A stretch of DNA of 64,000 nt from Niveispirillum cyanobacteriorum (GCF_002868735.1 NZ_CP025614.1:173130-237129), one strand, 5' to 3'; counted from the first letter of the stretch, positions 9,858 through 19,932 are shown. Notes: generated by a model not told the origin, from the letters alone. Made by a program: numbers and translations.

Positions 9858-11546
9858 ATGCGGTTGGGTCGGTTTGCATCGCTGCTGGCGGTGGGATTGC
9901 TGCTGGGGACATCCGGCGTCGGATATGCGGGCGAGGCGCGGTTCGACTGGTTTGAGTATCAGGGATCGGACCCCGCCGATGCCAGGACCCTGGCCGCCAA
10001 CGAATACCGCAATCCCGTCATTGCCGGCTTCTATCCCGACCCGTCCGTGACGCGGGTGGGCGACGATTATTATCTGGTGAATTCCAGCTTCGGCTGGCTG
10101 CCGGGTCTGCCGGTGTTCCATTCCCGCGATCTGGTCAACTGGACCCAGATTGCGAATGCCATCGCCCGGCCCGGTCTGGTGGATTTCGGCCACGGCGGCC
10201 TGACGGGCGGGTTGTTCGCGGCGTCGATCAGTTACCATGACGGCCTGTTCTACATCACCAATACGAGCTTCTATAGCGGCGGGAACTTCGTGGTCACGGC
10301 CAAGGACCCCAAGGGGCCCTGGTCCGACCCGGTCTGGCTACCCGATCTGCGCAATGGCATCGACCCGTCCCTGTTCTTTGATGATGATGGCCGCGCCTGG
10401 ATCGTCAATAACGACCTGCCGGAAGGCGACAAGGAAGCCTATGACGGGCACCGCGCCCTGTGGATTCAGGAATTTGACGCCAAAAATCTGAAAACCATCG
10501 GCCCGCGCACCATGATCGTCAGCGGTGGTGCCGATATCGCCACCAAACCCGGCTATGTCGAAGGACCGCACCTGTATAAGAAGGACGGGCTTTATTACCT
10601 GACCGCAGCGGAGGGCGGGACCGGCACCAGCCATGCCCAGATGATCTGGCGCGCCCCCGCCCCCACCGGCCCTTACACGCCCGGCCCGACCAACCCGATC
10701 CTGACGCAGCGCGACCTGGACCCTGAACGCCCCAACCCGATTGAGGCGGCGGGCCATGCCGATCTGATCGAGACGCAGACGGGCGAATGGTGGGCCGTGT
10801 TCCTGGCTGTGCGCCCCTATGCGGGCGGGGAGATGTTCAATACCGGGCGGGAGACGTTCCTGCTGCCCGTGCGCTGGGTAGATGGCTGGCCGCGCATCCT
10901 GGACCCCGGAACGGCCATCCCGCGTGTCGGGATCAGGCCCGCCCTGCCGGCACAGCCGCCCGCCGCCATTCCCACCGCCGGCCCGTTCACCGTGCGGGAC
11001 GAGTTCGACGGCACGGCCCTGCCGCTTTACTGGATGACGCCGCGCAGGCTGGAGGGCGGCTGGTGGCGGCTGTCGGGCGGATCGCTGCACCTGACCCCGC
11101 AAGCCGTCACCCTGTCCGATCGCGCCAGCCCCAGCCTGTGGGCCCGCCGGCAGCAGCATCGGGATGCCAGCTTCACCACCGAACTGTCCTTCAACCCCGA
11201 TCAGCCGGGGCAGCGGGCGGGTCTTGCCGTCATCCAGAATGATGAATATTGGTTCCGCTTCACCGCAGAGAGGCTGGATGGCGTGCGCACCCTGATTGTC
11301 GCCGTCCGCGCCGGGGACGCTGACCCCAAACAAGGCCGCATCCTGGCGCGTCAGCCCGTGCCCGGCGACAGTCCCCTACGCCTGCGCGTCACGGCGCGCG
11401 GCGGTGCCTATGATTTCGCGGTCGGCACGGGCACGGAAGGGTGGAAGACCATCCTGAAGGATGCCGACGGCACCATCCTGTCCACCGCCACCGCCCGTGG
11501 CTTTATGGGCGTGATGGTGGGGCCTTATGCGGAGGGTGACAGATAA
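9858..11546 (+). CDS. Secreted GH43 glycosidase (beta-xylosidase/arabinofuranosidase type), copy 1
   Basis: 562 residues: signal peptide to about Ala24, a five-bladed GH43 propeller (about 48-340), then a beta-sandwich C-terminal domain (FTVRDEFDGTALPLYW onward). The GH43 triad is visible: base Asp61 in YPDPS, pKa modulator Asp169 in GIDPS, and general acid Glu235 in VEGPH. Such enzymes remove xylose or arabinose from xylan oligosaccharides. GGGAGGA lies just upstream of the ATG. The gene heads a GH43-GH43-GH9 cluster and carries an operator-like palindrome in its leader. Precise specificity cannot be read from the sequence. Confidence 0.92.
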   Translation: MRLGRFASLLAVGLLLGTSGVGYAGEARFDWFEYQGSDPADARTLAANEYRNPVIAGFYPDPSVTRVGDDYYLVNSSFGWLPGLPVFHSRDLVNWTQIANAIARPGLVDFGHGGLTGGLFAASISYHDGLFYITNTSFYSGGNFVVTAKDPKGPWSDPVWLPDLRNGIDPSLFFDDDGRAWIVNNDLPEGDKEAYDGHRALWIQEFDAKNLKTIGPRTMIVSGGADIATKPGYVEGPHLYKKDGLYYLTAAEGGTGTSHAQMIWRAPAPTGPYTPGPTNPILTQRDLDPERPNPIEAAGHADLIETQTGEWWAVFLAVRPYAGGEMFNTGRETFLLPVRWVDGWPRILDPGTAIPRVGIRPALPAQPPAAIPTAGPFTVRDEFDGTALPLYWMTPRRLEGGWWRLSGGSLHLTPQAVTLSDRASPSLWARRQQHRDASFTTELSFNPDQPGQRAGLAVIQNDEYWFRFTAERLDGVRTLIVAVRAGDADPKQGRILARQPVPGDSPLRLRVTARGGAYDFAVGTGTEGWKTILKDADGTILSTATARGFMGVMVGPYAEGDR

Positions 11547-11548
11547 AC

Positions 11549-11641
11549 GTAGGTCAGGTCGGGGCAGTAGCCCCGCCCTGACAGTATCGGATCAAAGGCC
11601 TTTTCTGTCAGGGCTCGCGCGTCGCGCTCGACCTGACCTAC
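11549..11641. repeat. Palindromic intergenic repeat, family B copy 1
   Basis: 93-bp unit with outer arms GTAGGTCAGGTCG and CGACCTGACCTAC and inner arms GCCCTGACAG and CTGTCAGGGC. It begins 3 nt after the stop of the first GH43 gene, inside the operon. Other copies are at 18010-18100 and 28181-28275. Confidence 0.85.
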
Positions 11642-11677
11642 GGCCCACAATCAAGAACCATACAAGCAGGAGGAAAC

Positions 11678-13366
11678 ATGCGTGGATTGACGACGGCCCT
11701 GGCCCTGACCACGGCCCTGTTCACGGCACCCTTGGCCCTGGCCGCCGATACGGCACGGTTCAACTGGCTGGATTATCAGGGGGCGGACCCGTCCGATGCC
11801 GTGGTGAAGGCCAAACCGGGTGAATATCGCAATCCCATCCTGACCGGTTATTACCCCGACCCGTCCATCACGCGGGTGGGCGATGACTATTATCTGGTGA
11901 ACTCCACCTTCAGCTGGTTTCCCGGCATCCCGATCTTCCATTCCCGCGATCTGGTCAACTGGACCCAGATCGGCAATGCCATCGACCGGCCGGATCAGCT
12001 GGATTTCAAGGCCCTGGGCCTGTCGCGCGGGGTGTTTGCACCCGCCATCGATTACCATGACGGCACCTTCTACATCCTGAACACCTGTGTTGATTGCGGT
12101 GGCAATTTCATCATCACCGCCAAGGACCCCAAGGGCCCCTGGTCCAACCCGATCTGGCTGCCCGACCTGGAGGGCGGGATCGACCCGTCGATCTATTTCG
12201 AAGGGGACCGCGCCTGGATCGTCAATAATGGTCCACCGGAGGGCGAGCCGCTGTATCAGGGTCACCGCGCCATTTGGGTGCAGGAACTGGACCTGAAGAG
12301 CATGAAGACCATCGGCCCGCGCAAGGTGCTGGTGAATGGCGGGGTCGATATCTCCAAAAAGCCGATCTGGATCGAAGGACCGCATATCTTCAAGAAGGAT
12401 GGCTATTACTATCTGATCTGCGCCGAGGGCGGGACGGCCATCAACCATTCGCAGGTGGTTCTGCGGGGCCCCGGACCCATGGGCCCCTTCACGCCCAATC
12501 CGGCAAACCCGATCCTGACGCAGCGGGACCTGGACCCCGCCCGGCCCTTCTCCGTCACCTCTGCCGGGCATGCCGATTTCGTGGTGACGCCGAAGGGCGA
12601 ATGGTGGGCCAGCTTCCTGGCCATCCGCCCCTATGGTGATGATCTGTACAATACCGGGCGGGAGACCTTCCTGATGCCGGTACGCTGGGTCGATGGCTGG
12701 CCGCGCATCACCGAACCGGGGCAGGCCATTCCCCTGACCCATGCCAAGCCCGACCTGCCGGCCCAGCCCGACGCGAAGGTGCCCACCACCGGTGCCTTCC
12801 AGGTTCGGGACGAGTTTGAGGGCGACCGGCTGCCCCCCTACTGGATGATGGCGCGCAACCCGAAGGGCGACTGGTATCGCCTGTCCGATGGGGCGCTGAC
12901 CCTGAAATTGCAACCAGTGGGCCTGTCTGACCATGGCAACCCCGCCTTCTGGGCACGCCGTCAGCAGCATCACAATGCGACCATCATCACCGACATGGTC
13001 TTCACCCCCGATCAGGCGGGCGAACGCGCCGGTCTGGCGGCGGTGCAGAGCGATGAAAGCTGGATACGCTTCACCATTGAGAAAGAAGGCGGGCAATTGG
13101 TGGCCCGCGTTGCGGCCCGCGCCGGCAAGGAGATGCCCACCGATGGCACCGTGCTGGGCAGCGTGCCGGTGAAGGAAGCCGCCTCCTACCGCCTGCGCAT
13201 CACGGCGCGCGGCGGGGAATATGATTTCGACGTGGCCGGTGCCGGGGCCGACTGGCAACCCGTGGTGAAGGGGGCCGATGGCACCATCCTGTCCACGAAG
13301 AAGGCGGGCGGCTTCATCGGCGTCATGGTCGGGCTGTTCGCACAAGGGCCGGGCGAGGGGAAGTGA
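11678..13366 (+). CDS. Secreted GH43 glycosidase, copy 2
   Basis: 562 residues, the same length as the first copy and clearly a paralog across the whole protein: signal peptide ending ALAA, catalytic propeller, and C-terminal sandwich (FQVRDEFEGDRLPPYW). Triad: Asp61 (YPDPS), Asp169 (GIDPS), Glu233 (IEGPH). An AGGAGG ribosome binding site precedes ATG 11678. It differs from copy 1 by a Cys pair near the active site (NTCVDCGGNF) where copy 1 has NTSFYSGGNF, so the two may favour different linkages. Its stop lies 2 nt before the GH9 start. Confidence 0.92.
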   Translation: MRGLTTALALTTALFTAPLALAADTARFNWLDYQGADPSDAVVKAKPGEYRNPILTGYYPDPSITRVGDDYYLVNSTFSWFPGIPIFHSRDLVNWTQIGNAIDRPDQLDFKALGLSRGVFAPAIDYHDGTFYILNTCVDCGGNFIITAKDPKGPWSNPIWLPDLEGGIDPSIYFEGDRAWIVNNGPPEGEPLYQGHRAIWVQELDLKSMKTIGPRKVLVNGGVDISKKPIWIEGPHIFKKDGYYYLICAEGGTAINHSQVVLRGPGPMGPFTPNPANPILTQRDLDPARPFSVTSAGHADFVVTPKGEWWASFLAIRPYGDDLYNTGRETFLMPVRWVDGWPRITEPGQAIPLTHAKPDLPAQPDAKVPTTGAFQVRDEFEGDRLPPYWMMARNPKGDWYRLSDGALTLKLQPVGLSDHGNPAFWARRQQHHNATIITDMVFTPDQAGERAGLAAVQSDESWIRFTIEKEGGQLVARVAARAGKEMPTDGTVLGSVPVKEAASYRLRITARGGEYDFDVAGAGADWQPVVKGADGTILSTKKAGGFIGVMVGLFAQGPGEGK

Positions 13367-13368
13367 TC

Positions 13369-15189
13369 ATGAAGGCTTACGCTTTCCTTCTTTCCTCCCT
13401 TCTGGCCCTGCCCGCCCTGGCACAGGAGGCACCGGTCAGCCCCATCCGGCTGAACCAGTCGGGCCTGCTGACCAATGCTCCAAAGATCGCGATCCTGCCC
13501 GATGCGGCGGCAAAGCCCGTGGCCTGGACCCTGCGCGATGCCGGTGGGCAGGTGGTGGCCAGCGGCAGCAGCATCGTCACCGGCGATGATGCCTCCTCGG
13601 GCCAGCACCTGCATCGCATCGACCTTTCCGCCGTTACGGCCACGGGCGATGGTTTCACGCTGGTCGCCGGCAATGTCAGCAGCCGGCCCTTCGGCATCGG
13701 GGCCGGTCCCTATGCCGCGCTGAAACGCGACGCGCTCGCCTATTTCTACCATAACCGCGCCGGCACCCCCATTGAGGCGCGGCTTGTGGGCGAACGGTGG
13801 GCGCGGCCCGCCGGCCACCCGAAGGAGATCGCCCCCTGTTTCGGGGGCAAGGACAATGCCGGCAATCTCTGGCCCGCCTGCCCGCACAGCCTGAATGTCA
13901 CCGGCGGCTGGTATGATGCCGGCGACCATGGCAAGTATGTGGTGAATGGCGGCATCTCCGTCTGGACCCTGCTGAACCTTTACGAACGTCAGGCGCTGAA
14001 GGGCAAGGCAGCCGCCTTCCCCGATGGCAGTGCCGCCATCCCAGAAGCGGGCAACGGCGTCAATGATCTGCTGGATGAGGCGCGCTGGCAGATGGAGTTC
14101 ATGCTGTCCATGCAGGTGCCGGACGGCACGCGCATGCCCCTGCCGCTGGGTCCGCAGGATGGCAAGGGCCGGTTGAGCTTCACGCCCGATATCGACGTCT
14201 CCGGCATGGCCCATCACAAGGTGGCGGATGAACGCTGGACGAAACTGCCCCTGCCCCCGCATCTGGACCCCGAGCGCCGTTTTCTCTACCCACCCAGCAC
14301 GGCGGCAACCCTGAACCTGGCTGCCACAGCGGCACAGGCGGCACGCATCTGGAAGAATATCGATCCGGCCTTTGCCGACCGTTGCCTGAAGGCGGCGTTG
14401 CGGGCCTGGCGGGCGGCATTGCGCGTGCCCAACGCGCTCGCCATCGGTGATTTCAACGGCAGCGGTGGTTATGGCGATAGTGAGGTCTCGGACGAATTCT
14501 TCTGGGCGTCCGCCGAACTGCTTGCCACCACGCGGCAGCCGCTGCTGGTCGATGCCGTGACCAAAGCACAGTTCTTCAACCGCGACACCATCCCCGAACC
14601 GTCCTGGGGTCAGGTCGGTTCGCTTGGGTGGCTGACTCTGGCGCTCCATCCAGAGGTGCTGCCAGAGGCCGACACCGCCCGCATCCGCAGCGCCATCGTG
14701 AAAAGTGCCGATGCTTACGTGAAAGAAGCGGGCGACAGCGGCTACCGTCAACCCCTGTCGCCCAAGGGCTATGGCTGGGGGTCAAACTCCGGCCTGATGA
14801 ACCGGGCCATCGTGCTGGCCTATGCTCATGATGCGACGGGGGAGGCCAGGTACCGCGATACGGTCGTGGATGTGGCCGACTATCTTCTGGGCCGCAACCC
14901 GCTGGACATGTCCTATGTCACGGGCTACGGCCCGCGCGCCATGCAGCACCCGCATCATCGCTTCTGGGCCAATGTTTTGGACCCCAAACTGCCGCCTCCG
15001 CCGCCGGGCGTGGTGTCGGGCGGGCCGAATATCACCAGCCTGGGGAAGCAGGCGCGAGAGCGGATCGGCGATTGCGCGCCGCAGACCTGCTGGAAGGATG
15101 ATATCGACCTGTTTACGGTGAACGAGGTCACCATCAACTGGAACGCACCGCTGGTCTGGCTGGCGGCGTGGCTGGATGAGGGGCGGTAG
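13369..15189 (+). CDS. Secreted GH9 glycoside hydrolase (cellulase/glucosidase type)
   Basis: 606 residues: signal peptide (to Ala18-Gln19), an N-terminal Ig-like CelD_N domain (about 22-108), then an (alpha/alpha)6 GH9 catalytic domain. Nucleophile/base aspartates are Asp183 and Asp186 in GGWYDAGDHGKY, and the general acid is Glu586 in VNEVTINWN. A conserved His-rich segment (MQHPHHRFW) lies between them. GH9 enzymes cut beta-1,4-glucans by inversion. ATG 13369 was chosen with AGGGG 8 nt upstream; GTG 13363, which overlaps the previous stop, is also possible. Together with two GH43 enzymes it suggests attack on mixed xylan/glucan material such as plant cell wall. Confidence 0.9.
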   Translation: MKAYAFLLSSLLALPALAQEAPVSPIRLNQSGLLTNAPKIAILPDAAAKPVAWTLRDAGGQVVASGSSIVTGDDASSGQHLHRIDLSAVTATGDGFTLVAGNVSSRPFGIGAGPYAALKRDALAYFYHNRAGTPIEARLVGERWARPAGHPKEIAPCFGGKDNAGNLWPACPHSLNVTGGWYDAGDHGKYVVNGGISVWTLLNLYERQALKGKAAAFPDGSAAIPEAGNGVNDLLDEARWQMEFMLSMQVPDGTRMPLPLGPQDGKGRLSFTPDIDVSGMAHHKVADERWTKLPLPPHLDPERRFLYPPSTAATLNLAATAAQAARIWKNIDPAFADRCLKAALRAWRAALRVPNALAIGDFNGSGGYGDSEVSDEFFWASAELLATTRQPLLVDAVTKAQFFNRDTIPEPSWGQVGSLGWLTLALHPEVLPEADTARIRSAIVKSADAYVKEAGDSGYRQPLSPKGYGWGSNSGLMNRAIVLAYAHDATGEARYRDTVVDVADYLLGRNPLDMSYVTGYGPRAMQHPHHRFWANVLDPKLPPPPPGVVSGGPNITSLGKQARERIGDCAPQTCWKDDIDLFTVNEVTINWNAPLVWLAAWLDEGR

Positions 15190-15293
15190 GGGGCGACCGC
15201 CAACCATCGCCCTTATCCGTCATTCGTCGCACCCCGGCCCCATCGACCACACACAAGCGCCAAGATCTTCCATCACTCTGATGGAGGAACCCG

Positions 15294-16118
15294 ATGTCCC
15301 TGGTCGCGACGATCCCTGAAACCGCCCGCCCCGATCCAGCCCGCGCCAAGCGCTGGTTGGGGCGGGCGGGTTTGCTTTGGCTACTGGTGGCCCTTGCCGG
15401 GCAGATGATCTTTGCCCTGTATGTCATGGCCAGCCATGGGCGGGAATGGCTGACGGGTCAGGGCGTGCGGGGCCGGCCCGTGGAGGGGCTGGTTCCGGGT
15501 GACGTCCTTGGCAATGCGCTTTATGCCCTGCATATGCTGTTCGCTGTGGTGATCATTGTCGGCGGGGCGTTGCAGCTTTTGCCCGCGCTACGCCGCCACC
15601 GGCCTGCCTTTCATCGCTGGACGGGCCGCACCTACATGATCGCCGCCACTATCCTGTCGCTGGGTGGGATCGGGTTGATCCTGCTGCGCGGCACGGTCGG
15701 CAGCACGTTGATGCATGTGGGGACCTGCCTGAATGGCGTGGTCATCCTGATCTGTGCCGGCATGGCCTGGATGCTGGCGCGGCAGCGGCGGTTCGATGCC
15801 CATCGCCGCTGGGCGCTGCGCCTGTTTCTGGCGGTCAGCGGGGTCTGGTTCTTCCGGGTCATGTTCATGCTGTGGATGCTGATCTTCCAAGCGCCGGTCG
15901 GCTTCGACCCCAAAACCTTTACCGGCCCCCTGCCGGAGACGCTGTCCTTCGCCCAATATTTGCTGCCGCTGGCGGTTCTGCAGCTCTATTTCCACGCCAT
16001 GGACCGGGGTGGGTCGGCGCTGCGCTGGGCTGCGGCGGGGCTGCTGTCCATACTGGCGCTGCTCACCGCCTTTGGTATCTTTGGTGCCGTCATGGGCATG
16101 TGGCTGCCCCGGCTGTAA
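15294..16118 (+). CDS. DUF2306-type integral membrane protein
   Basis: 274 residues with about seven hydrophobic segments, starting at residues 21-42 and including YALHMLFAVVIIVGGALQLLP and a histidine in RPAFHRWTGRTYM, the pattern of DUF2306 proteins (related to cytochrome-like four-helix membrane proteins). Function is not known. GGAGG precedes ATG 15294. It lies 14 nt upstream of a histidine kinase gene, on the same strand, so it may be the sensor accessory or the target of that two-component pair. Confidence 0.75.
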   Translation: MSLVATIPETARPDPARAKRWLGRAGLLWLLVALAGQMIFALYVMASHGREWLTGQGVRGRPVEGLVPGDVLGNALYALHMLFAVVIIVGGALQLLPALRRHRPAFHRWTGRTYMIAATILSLGGIGLILLRGTVGSTLMHVGTCLNGVVILICAGMAWMLARQRRFDAHRRWALRLFLAVSGVWFFRVMFMLWMLIFQAPVGFDPKTFTGPLPETLSFAQYLLPLAVLQLYFHAMDRGGSALRWAAAGLLSILALLTAFGIFGAVMGMWLPRL

Positions 16119-16132
16119 GCAAGGACCCAGGG

Positions 16133-17215
16133 ATGGACACGGTTGCGGGCAGCATCGGGCAGCGTCTTCTGGCCGTTATCCATTGGCGGCGGTGGCGGGC
16201 GGCGTTGGTGCTGGCGGGCATCTTCTCCCTTCTGCTGCTGCCGGCCTGGGAAAACCATGTCTGGGTCCTGCTGCTGCGGATGTTTGTTGTCTGCCTGATG
16301 TGCGTGCTGGCCTTTGGCTTCTGGGAACAGTTTCCCCGCCGCCTGCCCCGCTGGATCGCGCGCTGGGTAGTGCAGGTGGGGGCGGTGGCCCTGACCGTGC
16401 CGCCCACCATGGTCACGCTCTATATCCTGACCGGGCCGGAGGTGGGCCCGGCCCTGTGGCAGGATAAGCCGCGCCTGCAATCGCTGTTCATCATGATTGT
16501 GCTGGGCCTGCTGATCGGGCCATGGGTGGCGCTTGGCGCGCTGGTGCGGCAACGCGAGGCCATGGCCCGCCATCAGGCCCTGTCCTTTGCCCTGGAGCGC
16601 AGCGAGCTGGAGCGCCGAGCCACCGACGCGCGTCTGGCCCTGATGCAAGCGCAGGTGCAGCCGCATTTCCTGTTCAACACGCTGGCCAATGTCCGGGCCC
16701 TGGTGGAGACAGGGTCGCCGCAGGCCCTGCCGGTGCTGGACAGCCTGATCGCCTATCTGCGCGCCGCCGTGCCGCGCCTGAACGCGGCCATGGGGACGCT
16801 GGGGGATGAGATGGGGCTGGTCCGCGCCTATCTGGACATCATGGCCATGCGCATGCCCGACCGCCTGTCCTTCCGCATCAATCTGGAGCCGGGGACCGAC
16901 GCCCTGCCCTGCCCGCCCATGGCTGTCCTGACCCTGGTGGAAAATGCCGTTCGCCATGGCATTGACCCGGCCGAAGATGGCGGCACCATCGACATTACCG
17001 CAAGCCTGCGCGGCGGTGTCCTGCATATCACGGTCAGTGACAGCGGCCTGGGCCTGGGTTCCGCCGGTACCGGCGGGCTGGGCACCGGGCTTTCCACCCT
17101 GCGTCAGCGTCTGGCACTCTGCTTTGGTCCCACCGCCACCCTGTCCCTGACGGAACGGGCGGGCGGTGGCGTGGTGGCAACCCTGTCCTGGCCCGTGCGG
17201 GAGGCGACGGCATGA
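16133..17215 (+). CDS. LytS-type membrane sensor histidine kinase
   Basis: 360 residues. Four membrane segments (about 23-38, 43-62, 80-100, 118-138) are followed by a short coiled region and the His_kinase domain with QPHFLFNTLANVRALVE (phospho-acceptor His178). The ATPase part has ENAVRHG (N box, Asn271) and DSGLGLG. ATG 16133 follows a GGGA stretch and begins after the DUF2306 stop. The stop overlaps the response regulator start (ATGA), so the two are translationally coupled. It would phosphorylate the LytTR regulator encoded next; the signal is unknown. Confidence 0.92.
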   Translation: MDTVAGSIGQRLLAVIHWRRWRAALVLAGIFSLLLLPAWENHVWVLLLRMFVVCLMCVLAFGFWEQFPRRLPRWIARWVVQVGAVALTVPPTMVTLYILTGPEVGPALWQDKPRLQSLFIMIVLGLLIGPWVALGALVRQREAMARHQALSFALERSELERRATDARLALMQAQVQPHFLFNTLANVRALVETGSPQALPVLDSLIAYLRAAVPRLNAAMGTLGDEMGLVRAYLDIMAMRMPDRLSFRINLEPGTDALPCPPMAVLTLVENAVRHGIDPAEDGGTIDITASLRGGVLHITVSDSGLGLGSAGTGGLGTGLSTLRQRLALCFGPTATLSLTERAGGGVVATLSWPVREATA

Positions 17216-17994
17216 GCGGACCCACGGCCCTGGTCGCCGAAGATGAACCCCTGCTGCGCGACACCCTGATCCGGCAGCTTTCTGCCGCGTGGCCTGCCCT
17301 GACAGTGGTGGCGGAGGCGCGCAACGGGCGCCAGGCCGTGGAACTGTTCGAACGGCACCGGCCCGATATCTGTTTCCTGGACGTGCATATGCCCGGAATG
17401 TCGGGGGTGGAGGCGGCGCAGGCCATCGGGCGGCGGGCGCATCTGGTCTTCGTCACCGCCTTTGACCAGTATGCGGTGGAGGCGTTCGCGCAAGGGGCGC
17501 TGGATTATCTGGTGAAACCGGTAGAGGCGGCGCGACTGGCCGACACGGTGGCGCGGCTTCAGGAACGGCTGCGCGCGGCACAGCCGGCGGTGATGCCAGA
17601 CGATCTGCTGGCAAGGCTGGCGGCACAGCTGCGCCCTGCCATCAACGCCGCCCCGCGCCTGACCTGGCTGCGCGCCTCGGTCGGGTCCGTCGTGCGCCTG
17701 ATCGCCGTGGAGGATGTGGATTTCCTGCTGGCCGGGGACAAATACACCCATGTCGGCTGGCGCGGCGAGGGCGGCAGCGCGCAGGAAGCCATCATCCGCA
17801 CCCCCATCAAGGAGCTGGCCGAACAGTTGGACCCCGACCGGTTCGCCCAGGTCCATCGCAGCGCCATCGTCAACCTGCGGTCCATCAGCCATGTGGTGCG
17901 CGGGGAGAATGAGACGGCCACCATCCACCTGAAAACCCGCGCCGACACCATTCCCGTCAGCCGTGCGTGGCTGCACCTGTTCCGGCAGATGTGA
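17212..17994 (+). CDS. LytTR-family response regulator
   Basis: 260 residues. The receiver domain has acidic residues DE (11-12), phospho-acceptor Asp57 (CFLDVHMPGMSG) and Lys102 (LVKPVEA). The C-terminal LytTR DNA-binding domain (about 155-258) shows VEDVDFLLAGDKYTHV, LDPDRFAQVHRSAIVNL and TIPVSRAW. It is the partner of the overlapping LytS-type kinase. LytTR regulators bind paired short direct repeats; no clear target was found nearby. A family B repeat follows 15 nt after the stop and probably separates this operon from the convergent DUF885 gene. Confidence 0.93.
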   Translation: MSGPTALVAEDEPLLRDTLIRQLSAAWPALTVVAEARNGRQAVELFERHRPDICFLDVHMPGMSGVEAAQAIGRRAHLVFVTAFDQYAVEAFAQGALDYLVKPVEAARLADTVARLQERLRAAQPAVMPDDLLARLAAQLRPAINAAPRLTWLRASVGSVVRLIAVEDVDFLLAGDKYTHVGWRGEGGSAQEAIIRTPIKELAEQLDPDRFAQVHRSAIVNLRSISHVVRGENETATIHLKTRADTIPVSRAWLHLFRQM

Positions 17995-18009
17995 GGGGTT
18001 GCTCCCCTC

Positions 18010-18100
18010 GTAGGTCAGGTCGAGCCAAGGGCGAGCCCTGACAGACAAGGATTGAAAGCCTTCGCTGTCAGGGCGAGGCTTATGCCTCGGCCTGACCTAC
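18010..18100. repeat. Palindromic intergenic repeat, family B copy 2
   Basis: 91-bp copy with GTAGGTCAGGTCG at the left and GCCTGACCTAC at the right, and inner arms GCCCTGACAG/CTGTCAGGGC. It fills the space between two convergent genes. Its right edge on the minus strand supplies the TAG stop codon of the DUF885 gene (18097-18099). Confidence 0.85.
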
Positions 18101-19857
18101 TGTGAAATCCAGGCGTCGATACGCTGTTCCAGCATGACCATGGGCAGCGGCCCGTCATTCAGGATCAGGGCGTGGAACTGCCGCACGTCGAACTTCGGAC
18201 CTAAGGCGGCTTCCGCCTTCTGACGAAGGTTCAGGATGGTCAGCTGCCCGATCTTGTACCCCAGCGCCTGACCGGGCCAGGCGATGTAACGGTCGGTCTC
18301 GCTCTGTATGTTCTTTTCGGCCAAGGCGCTGTTGTCGCGCAGGCAGCTTGCCGCCTCTTCCCGGCCCATGCCCTTCCAATGGATACCGACATCCATGACC
18401 AGCCGGCAGGCCCGCCACATCTCCATCGACAGCTTGCCGAACTGTTCATAGGGCGTGGTGTAGATGCCCATCTCCTCCGCCAGCTTTTCGGTGTAAAGCG
18501 CCCAGCCCTCCACATAGGCGGTCGTATCCTCCTGCCGGCGGAACTGCGGCACGTCGGTCAGTTCCTGTGACAAGGCGATCTGCAGATGGTGGCCGGGCAC
18601 GCCTTCATGCGCCACCAGGGCCGGCAGCTCATAGAGCGGGCGCATGGACAGGTGCGAGGTGTTGATCATCAGCCCGCCGGCAATGCCCTGTTCCGGGCTG
18701 CCGGGGAAGTAACGGCCCGTGGTGTAGCCTTCCTCAATCTCCGCCGGCACGGGGCGCACGCCATAGGGCAGGCGCGGCAGCAGGCTGAAATAACCCGGCA
18801 GCTGATCATCGATGCGCTTGGCGATGCGGCTGGATTTCTCCAGCAGCTCCTCGCGCGACTTGGCATAAAACTGCGGGTCGGTGCGCAGGAAGGTGAGGAA
18901 GGCCTTGAAATCCCCCTGGAACCCCGTTTGCTTGATGATGCTGTCCATCTCCGCCCGGATGCGGGCGATCTCCGTCTGGCCCAGGGCGAAGACCTGATCC
19001 GGGGTCATGGTCGTCGTCGTTTCCCGCTTCACGCGGTAGGCGTACCAAGCCTTGCCGTTGGGCAGGTTGGAGGCACCGATCACCGGCTTCGTCTTCGGCA
19101 GATAGTCCTTTTCAAAGAAGGTCGCCAACGCCTGTTCGGCGGGGCGCACGCGGTCGCGCAGAATATCCTGCCCGCGCTTCAACAACGCGTCGCGGTCGGC
19201 CTGCGGCACTGTCGGCGGCAGCGCCTTCAGCGGGGCCAGCAGCGGATGCCCGTCCAGCGGCATGGCGGCCAGGGTGCGGGTCATGGCGACCGCCCCTTCC
19301 GCGATCAGGCGCGGCTGGGTGAAACCGGTCTTCAATCCCCGGCGCATATTGGCGGTTTCAGTGGCGTAGAAGTCTGGCAGCGACGACAGCCGGACCAGAT
19401 AGGCCTCCGCCTCCGCCACATTCTTCAGGCGCATGGCGCCTGCCACATAGCCCGGAACGGAGAAGAAGCCGCTGTCATTGTTGAACGGCATGCGTTCCTC
19501 ATCGAACGCCACGCCCTCCAGATCCAAGGCCACCCGCCGCGACAGCAGCGTGTAGTTCAGCGCATCCTGTCCCGTCAGCCCCGCCCCCGGAATGGCGGCC
19601 AGCCGGTCGCGGAACGACGCCAGCGCCTTGGCACGATCCGCCACCGCCTTGGGGCTGTTGTCGGGCCAGCGTTTGGCGGCATTCATGTCCCCGCGCTGAC
19701 TGGCCCCGATGGGGTCATTGACCTCCAGATAACGGTCATAATCCGCCAGCACGGTCTTCAGGTCATCAACCGGTGCGGCCTGCACCGATCCGGTCAGCAG
19801 CAACAGGCCCAGACCGGCAGCAGCCAGCAGGCGGGGACGCAAAAGCGGTGTGCGCAT
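18097..19857 (-). CDS. Secreted DUF885-family metallopeptidase-like protein
   Basis: 586 residues with a signal peptide (LAAAGLGLLLLTGSVQAA). The zinc-type motif HEGVPGHH (417-424) and a later Glu in EGWALYTEKLAEE are the conserved core of DUF885, a family related to M32-like carboxypeptidases; peptide hydrolysis in the periplasm is likely. AAGGA lies 8 nt upstream of the ATG. The TAG stop is formed by the edge of a family B repeat, suggesting that the repeat inserted at the gene end and replaced the original terminus. An inverted repeat at 19933-19954 lies upstream. Confidence 0.85.
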   Translation of the reverse strand: MRTPLLRPRLLAAAGLGLLLLTGSVQAAPVDDLKTVLADYDRYLEVNDPIGASQRGDMNAAKRWPDNSPKAVADRAKALASFRDRLAAIPGAGLTGQDALNYTLLSRRVALDLEGVAFDEERMPFNNDSGFFSVPGYVAGAMRLKNVAEAEAYLVRLSSLPDFYATETANMRRGLKTGFTQPRLIAEGAVAMTRTLAAMPLDGHPLLAPLKALPPTVPQADRDALLKRGQDILRDRVRPAEQALATFFEKDYLPKTKPVIGASNLPNGKAWYAYRVKRETTTTMTPDQVFALGQTEIARIRAEMDSIIKQTGFQGDFKAFLTFLRTDPQFYAKSREELLEKSSRIAKRIDDQLPGYFSLLPRLPYGVRPVPAEIEEGYTTGRYFPGSPEQGIAGGLMINTSHLSMRPLYELPALVAHEGVPGHHLQIALSQELTDVPQFRRQEDTTAYVEGWALYTEKLAEEMGIYTTPYEQFGKLSMEMWRACRLVMDVGIHWKGMGREEAASCLRDNSALAEKNIQSETDRYIAWPGQALGYKIGQLTILNLRQKAEAALGPKFDVRQFHALILNDGPLPMVMLEQRIDAWISQ

Positions 19858-19932
19858 GGATCGGGTCCTTGTTGTTGATTGATGGTAAACAGGCCCGACT
19901 ACGGTGCCGGGTCTATAGGCAAGAGCGGCAAT